Shown here: positions 39,332 to 48,239 of the stretch, in pieces
How the letters are laid out: each line of letters begins with the position of its first letter
Position numbering within the stretch: position 1 is the stretch's first letter
Source: Pseudomonas sp. GGS8
GTDB lineage: Bacteria > Pseudomonadota > Gammaproteobacteria > Pseudomonadales > Pseudomonadaceae
NCBI RefSeq assembly: GCF_024168645.1
Contig: NZ_JALJWF010000001.1
Span: forward strand, 2,347,001-2,411,000
Length of the DNA: 64,000 bases
Reading direction: 5' to 3'
The notes under the pieces: generated by a model
What the model saw: only the letters and a program-made list of their open reading frames with translations
Told to the model about the DNA's origin: nothing
Database searches by the model: none
Position numbers and translations under genes: made by a program

Positions 39332-40282
39332 TCAAGGCTGCGCGAGCTTGGCTTTCACGGCCTCCAGGCCTGGTTTACCGTCAATGGTGGTCACGCCAGC
39401 GAGCCAGGTATCGAGCACCTGTGGGTTCTTTTTCAGCCAGGCCTTGGCAGCCGCTTCAGGCTTCATCTTGTCGTCCAGGATGTTGCCCATCAGCGTACTT
39501 TCCATGTCGACGGTGAACTCCAGGTTTTTCAGCAGTTGGCCGACGTTGCTGCACTCTTGGGTATACCCCTTGCGAGTGTTGGTCGCAACGGTGGCAGCAC
39601 CGAAATCCGGGCCGAAGTAGTCATCACCACCGGTCAGGTATTGAATCTTGAAGCGCTTGTTCATCGGGTGCGGTGCCCAGCCGAGGAACACCACGGCGGT
39701 ATCGCGTTTTTGCGCACGGTCGACTTGCGACAGCATGCCCGCTTCGCTGGACTCGACGACTTTGAAACCGGCGGTTTTCAGACCGAAGGCGTCTTTGTCG
39801 ATCATGCTCTGGATCAGACGGTTGCCGTCGTTGCCTGGCTCGATACCGTAGATCTTGCCGTCGAGTTCTTTCTTGAATTTGGCGATGTCGGCAAAGTCAT
39901 GCAGCCCTTTGTCGTACAGCGCTTGTGGAACGGCGAGGGTGTATTTGGCGCCTTTGAGGTTGGTGCGCACGGTTTCCACGGTGCCAGCATCCCGATAGGC
40001 CTTGATGTCGTTTTCCATGGTCGGCATCCAGTTACCCAGGAACACGTCCATGTTCTTGCCGTCGGCCAGGGACTTGTAGGTCACCGGCACGGAAATCATC
40101 GTGGTTTTGGTCTTGTAGCCGAGAGCGTTGAGCACAACGCTGGTGGTCGCGGTGGTGGCGGTAATGTCCGTCCAGCCGACATCGGAGAAGTTTACGGTGC
40201 TGCACTGGGCCGGTTCTGCGGCTTGAGCCAGGAACGGCAGACTCAGCATGGCGGCCAACAACAACGACGGGGAACCTTTCAT
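39332..40282 (-). CDS. cbcX: Choline-binding protein of the Cbc ABC importer, 316 aa
   Basis: An OpuAC/ProX-type periplasmic protein with a Sec signal (LLLAAMLSLPFLAQAAEP). The mature part begins with CSTVNFSDVGWTDITATTATTSVVLNALGY, typical of choline-specific binders, and has the WAPHPMN block near residue 215. It is the first gene of cbcXWV. GGAG is nine bases before the ATG. The 314-aa CaiX encoded at 48240 is a clear paralogue (shared EPxSCQ/CST opening, SSEAGML and WAPHPMN). Confidence 0.93.
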   Translation of the reverse strand: MKGSPSLLLAAMLSLPFLAQAAEPAQCSTVNFSDVGWTDITATTATTSVVLNALGYKTKTTMISVPVTYKSLADGKNMDVFLGNWMPTMENDIKAYRDAGTVETVRTNLKGAKYTLAVPQALYDKGLHDFADIAKFKKELDGKIYGIEPGNDGNRLIQSMIDKDAFGLKTAGFKVVESSEAGMLSQVDRAQKRDTAVVFLGWAPHPMNKRFKIQYLTGGDDYFGPDFGAATVATNTRKGYTQECSNVGQLLKNLEFTVDMESTLMGNILDDKMKPEAAAKAWLKKNPQVLDTWLAGVTTIDGKPGLEAVKAKLAQP

Positions 40283-40432
40283 AGGGGAGACTCCTGAGTG
40301 TTTTTTTATGGCAGTGTTCCGACTGGACCACCGCACTTATCTGTTGCGGTTGGATGGCGTTTTGTAGACAGCTCTACCACGGCGCCTTGCAATCGAGTCG
40401 ATACGATCATGTACCAGTGAAAATCTGACGCC

Positions 40433-40467
40433 TACAGGGTGCGTCGTAACCAGTACAGGGATGGTCG
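40433..40467. promoter_or_regulatory. Direct repeat with 21-bp period upstream of cbcX (candidate GbdR site)
   Basis: TACAGGGtgcgTCG at 40433 and TACAGGGatggTCG at 40454. Two direct half-sites one helical double-turn apart are what AraC-family activators bind. It lies 151-185 bp upstream of cbcX, in the gap shared with sdaA. I see nothing else definite in this 437-bp gap. Confidence 0.5.
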
Positions 40468-40719
40468 CATCCAGTGTCGGTGACGTCGTTTACAGCTTTT
40501 TTCAGCCCAGTTTGTCCCTCTGATCCGCAAAAAAACGGCGAAAACATTGCGTAAGAGACCTGCGGCGCTAGTGGGCATGAGTGCGTCGGTGTGAGACGTT
40601 GAACGACATGGTAAAAGCCTGATGATGCGGCCATCTCGACGGATTGCAGCTTGAGCGTAGCAGCTCCGTCACTGGGCGCTTTTGCGCCTGGAGCAGGCAC
40701 ATCCAGGAGTTCAGCAGTA

Positions 40720-42096
40720 ATGGCTATCAGCGTTTTCGACCTGTTCAAAATCGGCATCGGCCCTTCCAGTTCGCACACCGTGGGGCCTATGCGCGCCGCG
40801 GCGCTGTTCGTGCAAAATTTGCGCGAGCGGGGACTTCTGGAGCAGGTGTGTCGCGTCGAAGTTCAGCTTTATGGATCGCTCTCGGCTACCGGCATCGGCC
40901 ACGGCAGCGACAACGCAGTGATCATGGGGCTGATGGGCGAGTGGCCCGACGCGATCGATCCGTCGCAAATCGGCATCCGTATAGAAGCCCTGCGTGAAAC
41001 CCAAACGCTATTGCTCGACGGCCGCTTGTCGGTCCCGTTCATCTGGTCCCGGGACATGCGCCTGATCGACGAGAACCTGCCGTTCCATCCGAACGCCATG
41101 ACCCTGGTTGCCGAAGGCGATCACGGCGAGCTGCATCGCGACACCTACTATTCCATCGGTGGCGGTTTTGTCGTCGATGAGGCGCAGGCTTCCAGCGGCG
41201 TGGTGGATCTGGATCGCACCGTGCTGCCTTATGACTTTTCCAGTGCCGTCGAATTGCTCAGCCTGTGCAAGCAGCACAACCTGCGCGTGGCCGAATTGAT
41301 GATGGCTAACGAGAAGGTCTGGCGCAGCGAAGAGGAAATCCGCAGCGGCTTGATGAAGCTCTGGCGTGCCATGCAGGATTGTGTGGAGCAAGGCCTTAAG
41401 CACGAAGGCATCCTGCCCGGCGGCCTCAATGTGCGCCGTCGTGCGGCCAAGCTGCACCGCAGCTTGCAGGAGCTGAACAAACCCAACGTGATCGGCTCGA
41501 CCTTGAGCGCGATGGAGTGGGTCAACCTGTTCGCGTTGGCGGTCAACGAAGAAAACGCTGCCGGCGGGCGCATGGTCACGGCACCGACCAATGGTGCGGC
41601 GGGGATCATTCCGGCGGTGTTGCACTACTTCATGAAATTCAGCGAGGCAGTGACCGACGCCAACGTGGTCGATTACTTCCTCAGTGCCGCGGCGGTGGGC
41701 ATCTTGTGCAAGAAAAACGCCTCGATCTCCGGTGCCGAAGTCGGTTGCCAGGGGGAAGTCGGTTCGGCCTGCGCCATGGCGGCAGCCGGGTTGGCGGAGA
41801 TTCTCGGTGCCACGCCGGAGCAGTTGTGCAACGCGGCGGAAATCGGTCTGGAGCACAACCTCGGTCTGACCTGCGATCCCGTGGGCGGGTTGGTGCAGGT
41901 GCCGTGCATCGAGCGCAATGCGATTGCTGCGGTGAAAGCGATCAACGCCGCGCAGATGGCCCTGCGTGGTGACGGCCAGCACTTTATCTCGCTGGACCGG
42001 GTAATCCGCACCATGCGTGATACCGGTGCCGACATGCACGACAAATATAAAGAGACGTCGCGGGGTGGGTTGGCGGTTAGCGCGGTGGAGTGCTGA
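40720..42096 (+). CDS. sdaA: L-serine ammonia-lyase, 458 aa
   Basis: An iron-sulfur serine dehydratase that deaminates serine to pyruvate. The N-terminal domain opens [24 protein letters not shown]. The catalytic half has the cluster Cys in [28 protein letters not shown] and [21 protein letters not shown] is well placed before ATG 40720. In this locus it probably drains serine produced from glycine at the end of choline and betaine breakdown. It diverges from cbcX. Confidence 0.95.
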   Translation: MAISVFDLFKIGIGPSSSHTVGPMRAAALFVQNLRERGLLEQVCRVEVQLYGSLSATGIGHGSDNAVIMGLMGEWPDAIDPSQIGIRIEALRETQTLLLDGRLSVPFIWSRDMRLIDENLPFHPNAMTLVAEGDHGELHRDTYYSIGGGFVVDEAQASSGVVDLDRTVLPYDFSSAVELLSLCKQHNLRVAELMMANEKVWRSEEEIRSGLMKLWRAMQDCVEQGLKHEGILPGGLNVRRRAAKLHRSLQELNKPNVIGSTLSAMEWVNLFALAVNEENAAGGRMVTAPTNGAAGIIPAVLHYFMKFSEAVTDANVVDYFLSAAAVGILCKKNASISGAEVGCQGEVGSACAMAAAGLAEILGATPEQLCNAAEIGLEHNLGLTCDPVGGLVQVPCIERNAIAAVKAINAAQMALRGDGQHFISLDRVIRTMRDTGADMHDKYKETSRGGLAVSAVEC

Positions 42097-42111
42097 GACC
42101 GAGTTGACCCC

Positions 42112-42202
42112 ATCGCGGGCAAGCCCGCTCCCACAGGATTTGTTGTGTAATCGAGAAATGAGGCACACCACAAATTCTTGTGGGAGCGGGCTTGCCCGCG
42201 AT
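42112..42202. repeat. REP pair downstream of sdaA
   Basis: Inverted ATCGCGGGCAAGCCCGCTCC units. A short GC hairpin without T run follows at 42251-42271. Confidence 0.92.
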
Positions 42203-42501
42203 AGCGTCAGAGCAGTCAAAACTGCGCACTAAGTGAACACCCGCTTCAAAACGCGCCACGTTTTGGCGCGTCGCTTACAGATAAGCCGTTTCACCCAGAT
42301 CCAGGATCCAAACAAGCTGACCGTCCGTCACCTGTGCTTGCGGTGACACTCTCTCCCGGCCCACCGCAGCCTTGTTCCCACAAGTGCTACCGATTTGCTC
42401 ACACGCAACGGGGGCGCGGGTTTGGGGCCGTTGATGGCACTTTTAACCGCTTATCTCTGCGCGCCATATCTAGACGCATCGCGACGTCGTTTTCAGGAGT
42501 T

Positions 42502-42519
42502 ATTGAACGCGCATTCAAT
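42502..42519. promoter_or_regulatory. Palindrome abutting the gbdR sigma-54 promoter
   Basis: ATTGAACGCGCATTCAAT: perfect ATTGAA / TTCAAT arms around six bases. The half-sites equal those of the BetI operator but the spacer is four bases longer, so the bound protein is uncertain. Confidence 0.45.
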
Positions 42520-42522
42520 TTA

Positions 42523-42536
42523 GGCATGGCAATTGC
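42523..42536 (+). promoter_or_regulatory. Sigma-54 promoter of gbdR
   Basis: GGCATGGCAATTGC matches the -24/-12 pattern, with GG and GC separated by exactly ten bases. It lies 98 bp upstream of gbdR. Nitrogen- or carbon-linked enhancer activators (NtrC, CbrB) would be expected to act here. Confidence 0.7.
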
Positions 42537-42633
42537 TCTGTCATTACAAAGCCCGTCTCCCACGCGAGAACGATGGCAATAAAAAGAGCCTCCGCCTGAG
42601 GCCATCACCCGCTTTGTGTGAGGAGATACCGCG

Positions 42634-43737
42634 ATGACGACGTTCAACTCCGGGGCCCAACCCCAGAACCGTGCGCCTCAATCCATCGGCTTTTTGCTGC
42701 TGGACAATTTCACGCTGATTTCTCTGGCCTCCGCAGTAGAACCGCTGCGCATGGCCAACCAATTGTCCGGCCGCGAGCTATACCGCTGGACCACGCTCAC
42801 CGTCGATGGCGGTCAGGTCTGGGCCAGTGACGGTCTGCAGATCACCCCCGACGCCTCCATGCACAAAGCACCACCTATGGACACCGTCATTGTCTGCGGC
42901 GGTATCGGCATTCAGCGCACCGTAACCCGTGAGCATGTGTCGTGGCTGCAGAGCCAGGCGCGTCAGTCCCGTCGTCTCGGCGCGGTCTGCACCGGCAGTT
43001 GGGCCCTGGCGTGCGCCGGTCTGCTGGATGGCTTCGATTGCAGTGTGCACTGGGAGTGTCTGGCCGCTATGCAGGAAGCTTTCCCGCGAGTGGCCATGAG
43101 CACCCGGCTGTTCACCCTCGACCGTAACCGGTTCACCAGCTCCGGTGGCACCGCGCCGCTGGACATGATGCTGCACCTGATCAGTCGCGATCACGGTCGT
43201 GAACTGTCGGCGGCGATTTCGGAGATGTTCGTCTACGAGCGCATCCGCAACGAGCAGGATCACCAGCGCGTGCCGCTCAAGCACATGCTCGGCACCAACC
43301 AGCCGAAGTTGCAGGAAATCGTCGCGCTGATGGAGGCCAACCTCGAAGAGCCGATTGACCTCGACGAACTGGCGGTGTACGTCGCTGTTTCGCGTCGTCA
43401 GCTGGAGCGGCTGTTCCAGAAATACCTGCATTGCTCGCCGTCGCGTTACTACCTGAAACTGCGCCTGATCCGCGCCCGGCAATTGCTCAAGCAAACGCCG
43501 ATGTCGATCATCGAAGTGGCGTCGGTGTGCGGGTTCGTGTCCACGCCGCACTTCTCCAAGTGCTACCGCGAATACTTCGGCATTCCGCCGCGTGACGAAC
43601 GCGTAGGCTCCAACACCACGCAACAAGTGGCGATGATGCCGCTGCCGCAAGCACTGGTGCTGTCGCCGTTGTCCGGGCCGCTGTCGGCGTTGAGCCAGGC
43701 GCGTAATGAGTCGACTTTCGCTAGCGTAAGGCTCTAA
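42634..43737 (+). CDS. gbdR: Glycine betaine-responsive AraC-family activator GbdR, 367 aa
   Basis: A GlxA-type regulator: an N-terminal DJ-1/PfpI-like domain (residues about 15-190, with GAVCTGSWALACAGLLDG) and a C-terminal AraC helix-turn-helix pair (about 230-330, LAVYVAVSRRQLERLFQKYL and SIIEVASVCGFVSTPHFSKCYREYFG). In Pseudomonas GbdR activates choline-uptake, betaine-demethylation (gbcAB), dgcAB and phospholipase genes in response to betaine and dimethylglycine. Length (367 aa) and position after sdaA match. Expression probably depends on sigma-54. Confidence 0.93.
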   Translation: MTTFNSGAQPQNRAPQSIGFLLLDNFTLISLASAVEPLRMANQLSGRELYRWTTLTVDGGQVWASDGLQITPDASMHKAPPMDTVIVCGGIGIQRTVTREHVSWLQSQARQSRRLGAVCTGSWALACAGLLDGFDCSVHWECLAAMQEAFPRVAMSTRLFTLDRNRFTSSGGTAPLDMMLHLISRDHGRELSAAISEMFVYERIRNEQDHQRVPLKHMLGTNQPKLQEIVALMEANLEEPIDLDELAVYVAVSRRQLERLFQKYLHCSPSRYYLKLRLIRARQLLKQTPMSIIEVASVCGFVSTPHFSKCYREYFGIPPRDERVGSNTTQQVAMMPLPQALVLSPLSGPLSALSQARNESTFASVRL

Positions 43738-43751
43738 ACCGCGCGGGCTAT

Positions 43752-43860
43752 TGTGGCGAGGGGGCTTGCCCCCGTTGGGTCGCGCAGCGGCCCCAAGATT
43801 TTACGACTGCTGCGCAGCCGAACGGGGCGATGCGGCGTTCCGACAAGCCCCCTCGCCACA
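43752..43860. repeat. REP pair between gbdR and the 87-aa gene
   Basis: GTGGCGAGGGGGC-class pair. The right unit carries an extra GATGCGGCGTTCCGACA stretch before GCCCCCTCGCCACA, a variant also seen at the left unit of 60216-60343. Confidence 0.87.
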
Positions 43861-43862
43861 GG

Positions 43863-44126
43863 TCAGGCGCTACGGCTTTGCTGATACTCCGCCAACGCGG
43901 GCAGCAATTGCTTGTCGATCGCCTGGCGCACGGCCGGCAGGATGGTCGCGCTGCTGGTGTACATCTGCTTGACCATCGTACGCAGCGTCATCGCCCGTTC
44001 ATCGTTCAAGCCTCGCACTGCGCACTCGCAAGCCTGCTCGGCCGTGGCGCCGTTCGGCACTTGAAAACCCAATGACTTCAGCTGGCCCAACAGGTCTTCC
44101 TGGTCTATCAAATCGGCGTGCATCAT
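43863..44126 (-). CDS. Conserved hypothetical protein, 87 aa
   Basis: A small, mostly helical soluble protein (MMHADLIDQEDLLGQLKSLG...), with no signal peptide and no recognised domain. A well-placed GAAGGA precedes the first of two adjacent ATGs. The same position next to gbdR is held by a hypothetical gene in P. aeruginosa, which supports it as a real gene. Function unknown. Confidence 0.65.
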   Translation of the reverse strand: MMHADLIDQEDLLGQLKSLGFQVPNGATAEQACECAVRGLNDERAMTLRTMVKQMYTSSATILPAVRQAIDKQLLPALAEYQQSRSA

Positions 44127-44199
44127 GACGCAATCCTTCTTCAGGGAACGGTGTCGTGGCTCGATTCTGGTAGGGGCTGGGGATGGCGGCAAGGACGAT

Positions 44200-44376
44200 T
44201 TGTCGCAATGGCCGCAATACCTATGAACAGGTCGTTTTCGGCTAACTTGCAAGAGAGGAGAGTGGGCACACTGGATTCAGCTGGCTACACGAAGGTTTGG
44301 TCACCCTCGCGCAACAGCTCCTCAACAGTACCCTCCTCAGCTCCGATCCTGTCACGGCTTGATCGGGGTTTTTTTT
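44200..44376 (+). ncRNA. Candidate small RNA between the 87-aa gene and the carnitine operon
   Basis: A sigma-70-like promoter (TTGTCG at 44200, 16-bp spacer, TATGAA at 44222) is followed by about 140 bp without a gene and a strong terminator on the plus strand, although both neighbouring genes are on the minus strand. The predicted transcript starts near 44234 and ends at about 44376. It has several GGA triplets (GAGAGGAGAG). Confidence 0.4.
44341..44376 (+). terminator. Orphan rho-independent terminator
   Basis: Stem CTCCGATC / GATCGGGG (8 bp, one G-T pair), 12-nt loop, then eight T. No plus-strand gene precedes it. Confidence 0.8.
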
Positions 44377-44417
44377 GCCTGTGAATCCAGAAATTTTGTG
44401 TTGCCTGTGCGGACGCC

Positions 44418-44506
44418 ATCGCGGGCAAGCCACGCTCCCACAGGATCGGGGTTACCGTAGATTTGGCGAGCGCCACCAAACCTGTGGGAGCGGGCTTGCC
44501 CGCGAT
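44418..44506. repeat. REP pair downstream of the gamma-butyrobetaine dioxygenase
   Basis: Inverted ATCGCGGGCAAGCCACGCTC and GAGCGGGCTTGCCCGCGAT units. Confidence 0.9.
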
Positions 44507-44521
44507 GAACGATGACGCGGT

Positions 44522-45685
44522 TTAACGTTGTAAAACGAGAATGCGCGACAGCAATTCATCCCGGTCGACGTAGCAACCCTGGAAATGCCGGGCACCGGTG
44601 GCGGGGTCGAAAGCGTTTCGGGCGTGGAGGGTGCGGCGGTTGTCGAAGCACCACAACTCACCGGGGTTGAGCCGCGTCATCACCCGGAAACGCGCCTCGC
44701 GGGTCATCGCAATGAAGCGCCGGTAAGCGCGATACAGCCTGGGCATTTGCTCCACCGATGTATCGAATGGCCCACGCAGAAAGTTCGCCATGCGGATTTC
44801 CGACACTTGCCCGAACGCATCCAGCGCGATGATCGGTGCCAGGCAGCGGTAGTCGCTGTGGCGGTCCTTGTTGCGAAACTCCACGGGGATTTCACACAAG
44901 GCTTGAAACGCCTCGGGATCTTCCTGGCTCAAGGCTTCGGCGATGGCAAAACCGTCGACGAAAATACTCTCGCCGCCGTCGGCGTCATTCACCAGGCAAT
45001 GCAGAAATTGCAGCCCCGGTTGCAACTCCCGGGTCGGCAAATCGCTGTGCAGTGGCAGGTTGAAGGCGGTGTAGGCATTGCTGTCGGCATCGGTCTTGGA
45101 TTGCACGTTGAACAGCACGCCGAAATTGCTCTCGCGGATGAACGAAATCCGCTGGGCGATCAGCTTCAATGAACCCCGCTCGGTGGGTACGCCGCGCACT
45201 TGAGTCAGGCCGGTATCGCGCACGGCCAGCAGCCATTGCAGCAAGGCGTCGTTGTTCTCCATCAGGGCCTGGTATTCGAATACTGGTAGTTGCAAATCGC
45301 TGTGCCAAAGCCTGGCTTTCGGTTTGCCGGCCTGGCGTTCAGCGCGGGACTCATCGTCATAGGCGTGAGCCCGTAACCAGCCCGGATCGAAGCGGCTGAG
45401 GTGGCCGTCCTGCCAATCGACGCACAGGCAACCTTGGGCATCGACCGTGGCGTTTTCAGGCCTCAGGTGCTCTGCGACATCGACGATTTCCAGCACTTGC
45501 TCACGGGTCACCGTGTAGACGCACAGTGGGCACGGGCAGTTGTCCCGCAGCCATTGATGATGAAAAGGGCTGACCCGACCGTCCGCCCACTTCACTTGAA
45601 GGCGGTCCGCCAGGGTGTGCACGGCGGTCAACGCGCTGATCAACGGATAGGTGCGGAAATCGGCAAAAGCGGCGGCGGTGTTCAT
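44522..45685 (-). CDS. Gamma-butyrobetaine dioxygenase-like enzyme, 387 aa
   Basis: A Fe(II)/2-oxoglutarate oxygenase with the BBOX layout: an N-terminal DUF971 zinc module (residues about 25-100, with HQWLRDNCPCPLC) and a TauD-like catalytic domain containing the iron motif HSD (LPLHSDLPTREL) and a late His/Arg pair (RRTLHARNAF). It would hydroxylate gamma-butyrobetaine to L-carnitine, feeding the carnitine genes upstream in the operon. AAGGAG precedes ATG 45685. It is the last gene of the group caiX-cdhC-cdhA-thioesterase-dioxygenase. Confidence 0.85.
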   Translation of the reverse strand: MNTAAAFADFRTYPLISALTAVHTLADRLQVKWADGRVSPFHHQWLRDNCPCPLCVYTVTREQVLEIVDVAEHLRPENATVDAQGCLCVDWQDGHLSRFDPGWLRAHAYDDESRAERQAGKPKARLWHSDLQLPVFEYQALMENNDALLQWLLAVRDTGLTQVRGVPTERGSLKLIAQRISFIRESNFGVLFNVQSKTDADSNAYTAFNLPLHSDLPTRELQPGLQFLHCLVNDADGGESIFVDGFAIAEALSQEDPEAFQALCEIPVEFRNKDRHSDYRCLAPIIALDAFGQVSEIRMANFLRGPFDTSVEQMPRLYRAYRRFIAMTREARFRVMTRLNPGELWCFDNRRTLHARNAFDPATGARHFQGCYVDRDELLSRILVLQR

Positions 45686-45698
45686 GGTGGGCTCCTTG

Positions 45699-46175
45699 TT
45701 ATTTTTCGGGGGGCAATGCAATCACTCGGCCGATCCAGGCGGGTGCGGGCAAGTCGGTTTGTTCGGCGACAATGACCTGCAGCTTGCTCAAGGTTTCTTC
45801 GCTGAACGGCGCGGATCGCCGCCCGGCGAGGTCGACGTGCAACAGCATTTGTTCATTACCCGCCAGCTCCTTGTCACCGCCCACCAGATGCAGGCTGTGA
45901 TAGAGGTGCAGGCGCTTGCGGTCGTGGCCGATGATCTGCGTGTGGACTTCGACCTCGGCATCGAGCTTCACTTCGTGCAGGTAGTTGAGGTGCAGTTCGA
46001 GGGTGAACAGCGAGTGGCCGCTGGCTTCGCGGTTGTTGCTGTCGAGCCCTAACCGATCCATCAGCGCGTCGGTGGCGTAGCTGAAAATCAGCAGGTAGAA
46101 GGCATCGCGCAGATGGCCGTTGTAGTCGACCCAGTCGGGGATGATTTTGGTTTGGTAGGTGGTGAGGGTGGGCAT
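45699..46175 (-). CDS. cdhB: Thioesterase of the carnitine operon (CdhB-type), 158 aa
   Basis: A hotdog-fold acyl-CoA thioesterase resembling 4-hydroxybenzoyl-CoA thioesterases, with the catalytic-Asp segment PDWVDYNGHLRDAFYL at the N-terminus. In P. aeruginosa a gene at this position acts on betainyl-CoA, releasing glycine betaine after 3-dehydrocarnitine cleavage. The stop is 13 bp before the dioxygenase start. ATG 46175 (MPTLTTYQTKI) is preferred over 46226, whose extension overlaps the REP half-site. Confidence 0.82.
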   Translation of the reverse strand: MPTLTTYQTKIIPDWVDYNGHLRDAFYLLIFSYATDALMDRLGLDSNNREASGHSLFTLELHLNYLHEVKLDAEVEVHTQIIGHDRKRLHLYHSLHLVGGDKELAGNEQMLLHVDLAGRRSAPFSEETLSKLQVIVAEQTDLPAPAWIGRVIALPPEK

Positions 46176-46215
46176 GATGAGTGATCCAGGAATGTATGGT
46201 GACTGTGCTGCCGCT

Positions 46216-46235
46216 ATCGCGGGCAAGCCCGCGAT
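46216..46235. repeat. Solitary REP core
   Basis: A single palindromic ATCGCGGGC-AA-GCCCGCGAT without flanking GTGGGAG parts, between cdhA and the thioesterase gene. Confidence 0.75.
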
Positions 46236-46265
46236 GAGGCCAGACCTGCTGGCCCCTGACTTGGG

Positions 46266-47231
46266 TTACTCGCTAAACGCCATCCCATGCTTCTCTTTGG
46301 TGGTCTTCACCGCCTCCAACACCGCCAGCAAGCAATCGTCACGGTAGCGCTCCAGCGCCGAGATGCTGTGTTTGCCCAACTGATCGCGGGTGCCATCCAC
46401 CACATCGTCAATCAATTTGTCGGTCAGCTCCGGTGCCGGCAGGTACGTCCAGGGCAACTGCAACGCCGGCCCGAACTGCGCCATGAAGTGCCGCATCCCG
46501 GCATCGCCGCCCGCCAGGGTGTAAGTCAGGAAGGTGCCCATGAACGACCAGCGCAAACCCGCGCCAAAGCGAATCGCATCGTCGATTTCACCCGTGGTCG
46601 CCACGCCGTCGTTGACCAGGTGCAGCGCCTCACGCCACAACGCTTCGAGCAAACGATCGGCGATAAATCCCGGCACTTCCTTGCGCACATGCAGCGGTCG
46701 CATGCCTAAGGATTCATAGACTTTCATCGCCGCTTGCACGGCTTCGGGGGCGGTGTTCCTGCCACCGACCACTTCCACCAGCGGCAGCAGATAAACCGGG
46801 TTGAACGGGTGCCCGACCACGCAACGTTCCGGGTGGGTCGAGCTCTCATAGAACTCACTCGGCAACAGTCCCGAGGTGCTGGAACCGATCAACGCATTGG
46901 GCTTGGCTGCCGCGCTGATTTTGCTGTGCAGTTCCAGTTTCAGCTCCAGTCGTTCTGGAGCACTTTCCTGAATGAAATCCGCGTCGCGAACGCATTCTTC
47001 GATGGTGGCGACAAAGCGCAGCCGATCCTGAGACGCGCCGGGGGCCAGGCCTTGTTTCTCCAGCGCGCCCCAGGCATTGGCGACGCGTTTGCGCAGGGCC
47101 GCTTCGGCCCCGGGCGCCGGGTCCCAGGCCACCACGTCAAGGCCGTGGGCGAGGGCGCGGGACACCCAGCCGCTGCCGATGACACCGCTGCCCAGTGCTG
47201 CGAAAGTTTTGATATCAGTGATAAAGCTCAT
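46266..47231 (-). CDS. cdhA: L-carnitine dehydrogenase, 321 aa
   Basis: NAD-dependent oxidation of carnitine to 3-dehydrocarnitine. It has the 3-hydroxyacyl-CoA dehydrogenase fold: an N-terminal Rossmann motif ([17 protein letters not shown]), catalytic region [11 protein letters not shown] / [15 protein letters not shown] with the active His, and a C-terminal helical domain. The gap of 45 bp to cdhC and the shared direction indicate one operon with cdhC and the thioesterase. Confidence 0.92.
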   Translation of the reverse strand: MSFITDIKTFAALGSGVIGSGWVSRALAHGLDVVAWDPAPGAEAALRKRVANAWGALEKQGLAPGASQDRLRFVATIEECVRDADFIQESAPERLELKLELHSKISAAAKPNALIGSSTSGLLPSEFYESSTHPERCVVGHPFNPVYLLPLVEVVGGRNTAPEAVQAAMKVYESLGMRPLHVRKEVPGFIADRLLEALWREALHLVNDGVATTGEIDDAIRFGAGLRWSFMGTFLTYTLAGGDAGMRHFMAQFGPALQLPWTYLPAPELTDKLIDDVVDGTRDQLGKHSISALERYRDDCLLAVLEAVKTTKEKHGMAFSE

Positions 47232-47276
47232 GAATGCTGTCCTGAAGATTGGTCGAGAAACCTGTGGGAGTTGGGG

Positions 47277-48164
47277 TCAGCCGCGCTTGGTCAGGCCCAT
47301 TTTTGCCCGGCCTTCTGCCGGGGTCAGAACGCGGGCGCCGAGGCGGCTGAGGATTTGCGAGGCGCGTTCGACCAGTTGGCCGTTGGTCGCCAGTACGCCC
47401 TTGTCCAGCCACAGGTTGTCTTCCAGACCGACCCGCACGTTGCCACCGAGCAGCACGGCCTGTGCGGCCATTGGCATCTGCATGCGACCGATGCCGAACG
47501 CGGCCCAGACCGCGCCGGCCGGCAGGTTGTCGACCATGGCTTTCATGGTGGTGGTATCGGCCGGCGCGCCCCACGGGATGCCCAGACACAGCTGGAACAA
47601 CGGGTTATCCAGCAGACCTTCCTTGATCATCTGCTTGGCGAACCACAGGTGACCGGTGTCGAAGATTTCCAGCTCAGGCTTAACGCCCAGCTCTTGAATG
47701 CGTTTGGCGCCAGCGCGCAGCTGGGCAGGGGTGGACACGTAAATGGTGTCGCCGTCGCCGAAGTTCAGGGTGCCGCAATCCAGGGTGCAGATTTCCGGCA
47801 GCAATTCTTCAACGTGAGCCAGACGGGTTAGCGGGCCGACCAGATCGGTGTTCGGGCCGAACTCCATCGGGTTCTCGCCTGCGCCGATCTCCAGGTCGCC
47901 GCCCATGCCGGCGGTGAGGTTGACGATGATGTCGACGTCCGCCTCGCGGATGCGCTCCATCACTTCGCGGTACAGCGCCACGTCACGGCTGAACTTGCCG
48001 GTTTGTGGGTCGCGAACGTGGCAGTGGACCACGGTAGCGCCCGCCTTGGCGGCCTCCACGGCGGCCGCGGCAATTTGTTTCGGGGTGACCGGCACGTGTG
48101 GGCTCTTGGCGGTCGTGTCGCCAGCACCGGTGAGTGCGCAGGTGATGATGACGTCGTGGTTCAT
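47277..48164 (-). CDS. cdhC: 3-dehydrocarnitine:acetyl-CoA trimethylamine-type cleavage enzyme (BKACE family), 295 aa
   Basis: A zinc-dependent beta-keto acid cleavage enzyme. The metal-binding HCHVRDP motif (about residues 47-53), NLTAGMGGD, and the [11 protein letters not shown] segment are intact. With acetyl-CoA it would split dehydrocarnitine into acetoacetate and betainyl-CoA, the substrate of the CdhB thioesterase. TAAGGAAC precedes the ATG. It is flanked by cdhA and caiX. Confidence 0.9.
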   Translation of the reverse strand: MNHDVIITCALTGAGDTTAKSPHVPVTPKQIAAAAVEAAKAGATVVHCHVRDPQTGKFSRDVALYREVMERIREADVDIIVNLTAGMGGDLEIGAGENPMEFGPNTDLVGPLTRLAHVEELLPEICTLDCGTLNFGDGDTIYVSTPAQLRAGAKRIQELGVKPELEIFDTGHLWFAKQMIKEGLLDNPLFQLCLGIPWGAPADTTTMKAMVDNLPAGAVWAAFGIGRMQMPMAAQAVLLGGNVRVGLEDNLWLDKGVLATNGQLVERASQILSRLGARVLTPAEGRAKMGLTKRG

Positions 48165-48239
48165 TTGGCGGTTCCTTACAGGCGTGATTAGTCTGTTCGC
48201 AGCCCATGCAGGGCTGCGAATCGGTGGTTCATTTCGGTT

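Noticed and set aside
42251..42271. Hairpin ACGCGCCA/TGGCGCGT after sdaA as a terminator
   Set aside because: No T run follows on either strand.
42502..42519. Second BetI operator upstream of gbdR
   Set aside because: Half-sites match, but the spacer is six bases instead of two, so a BetI dimer would not fit in the same way; kept only as an unassigned palindrome.
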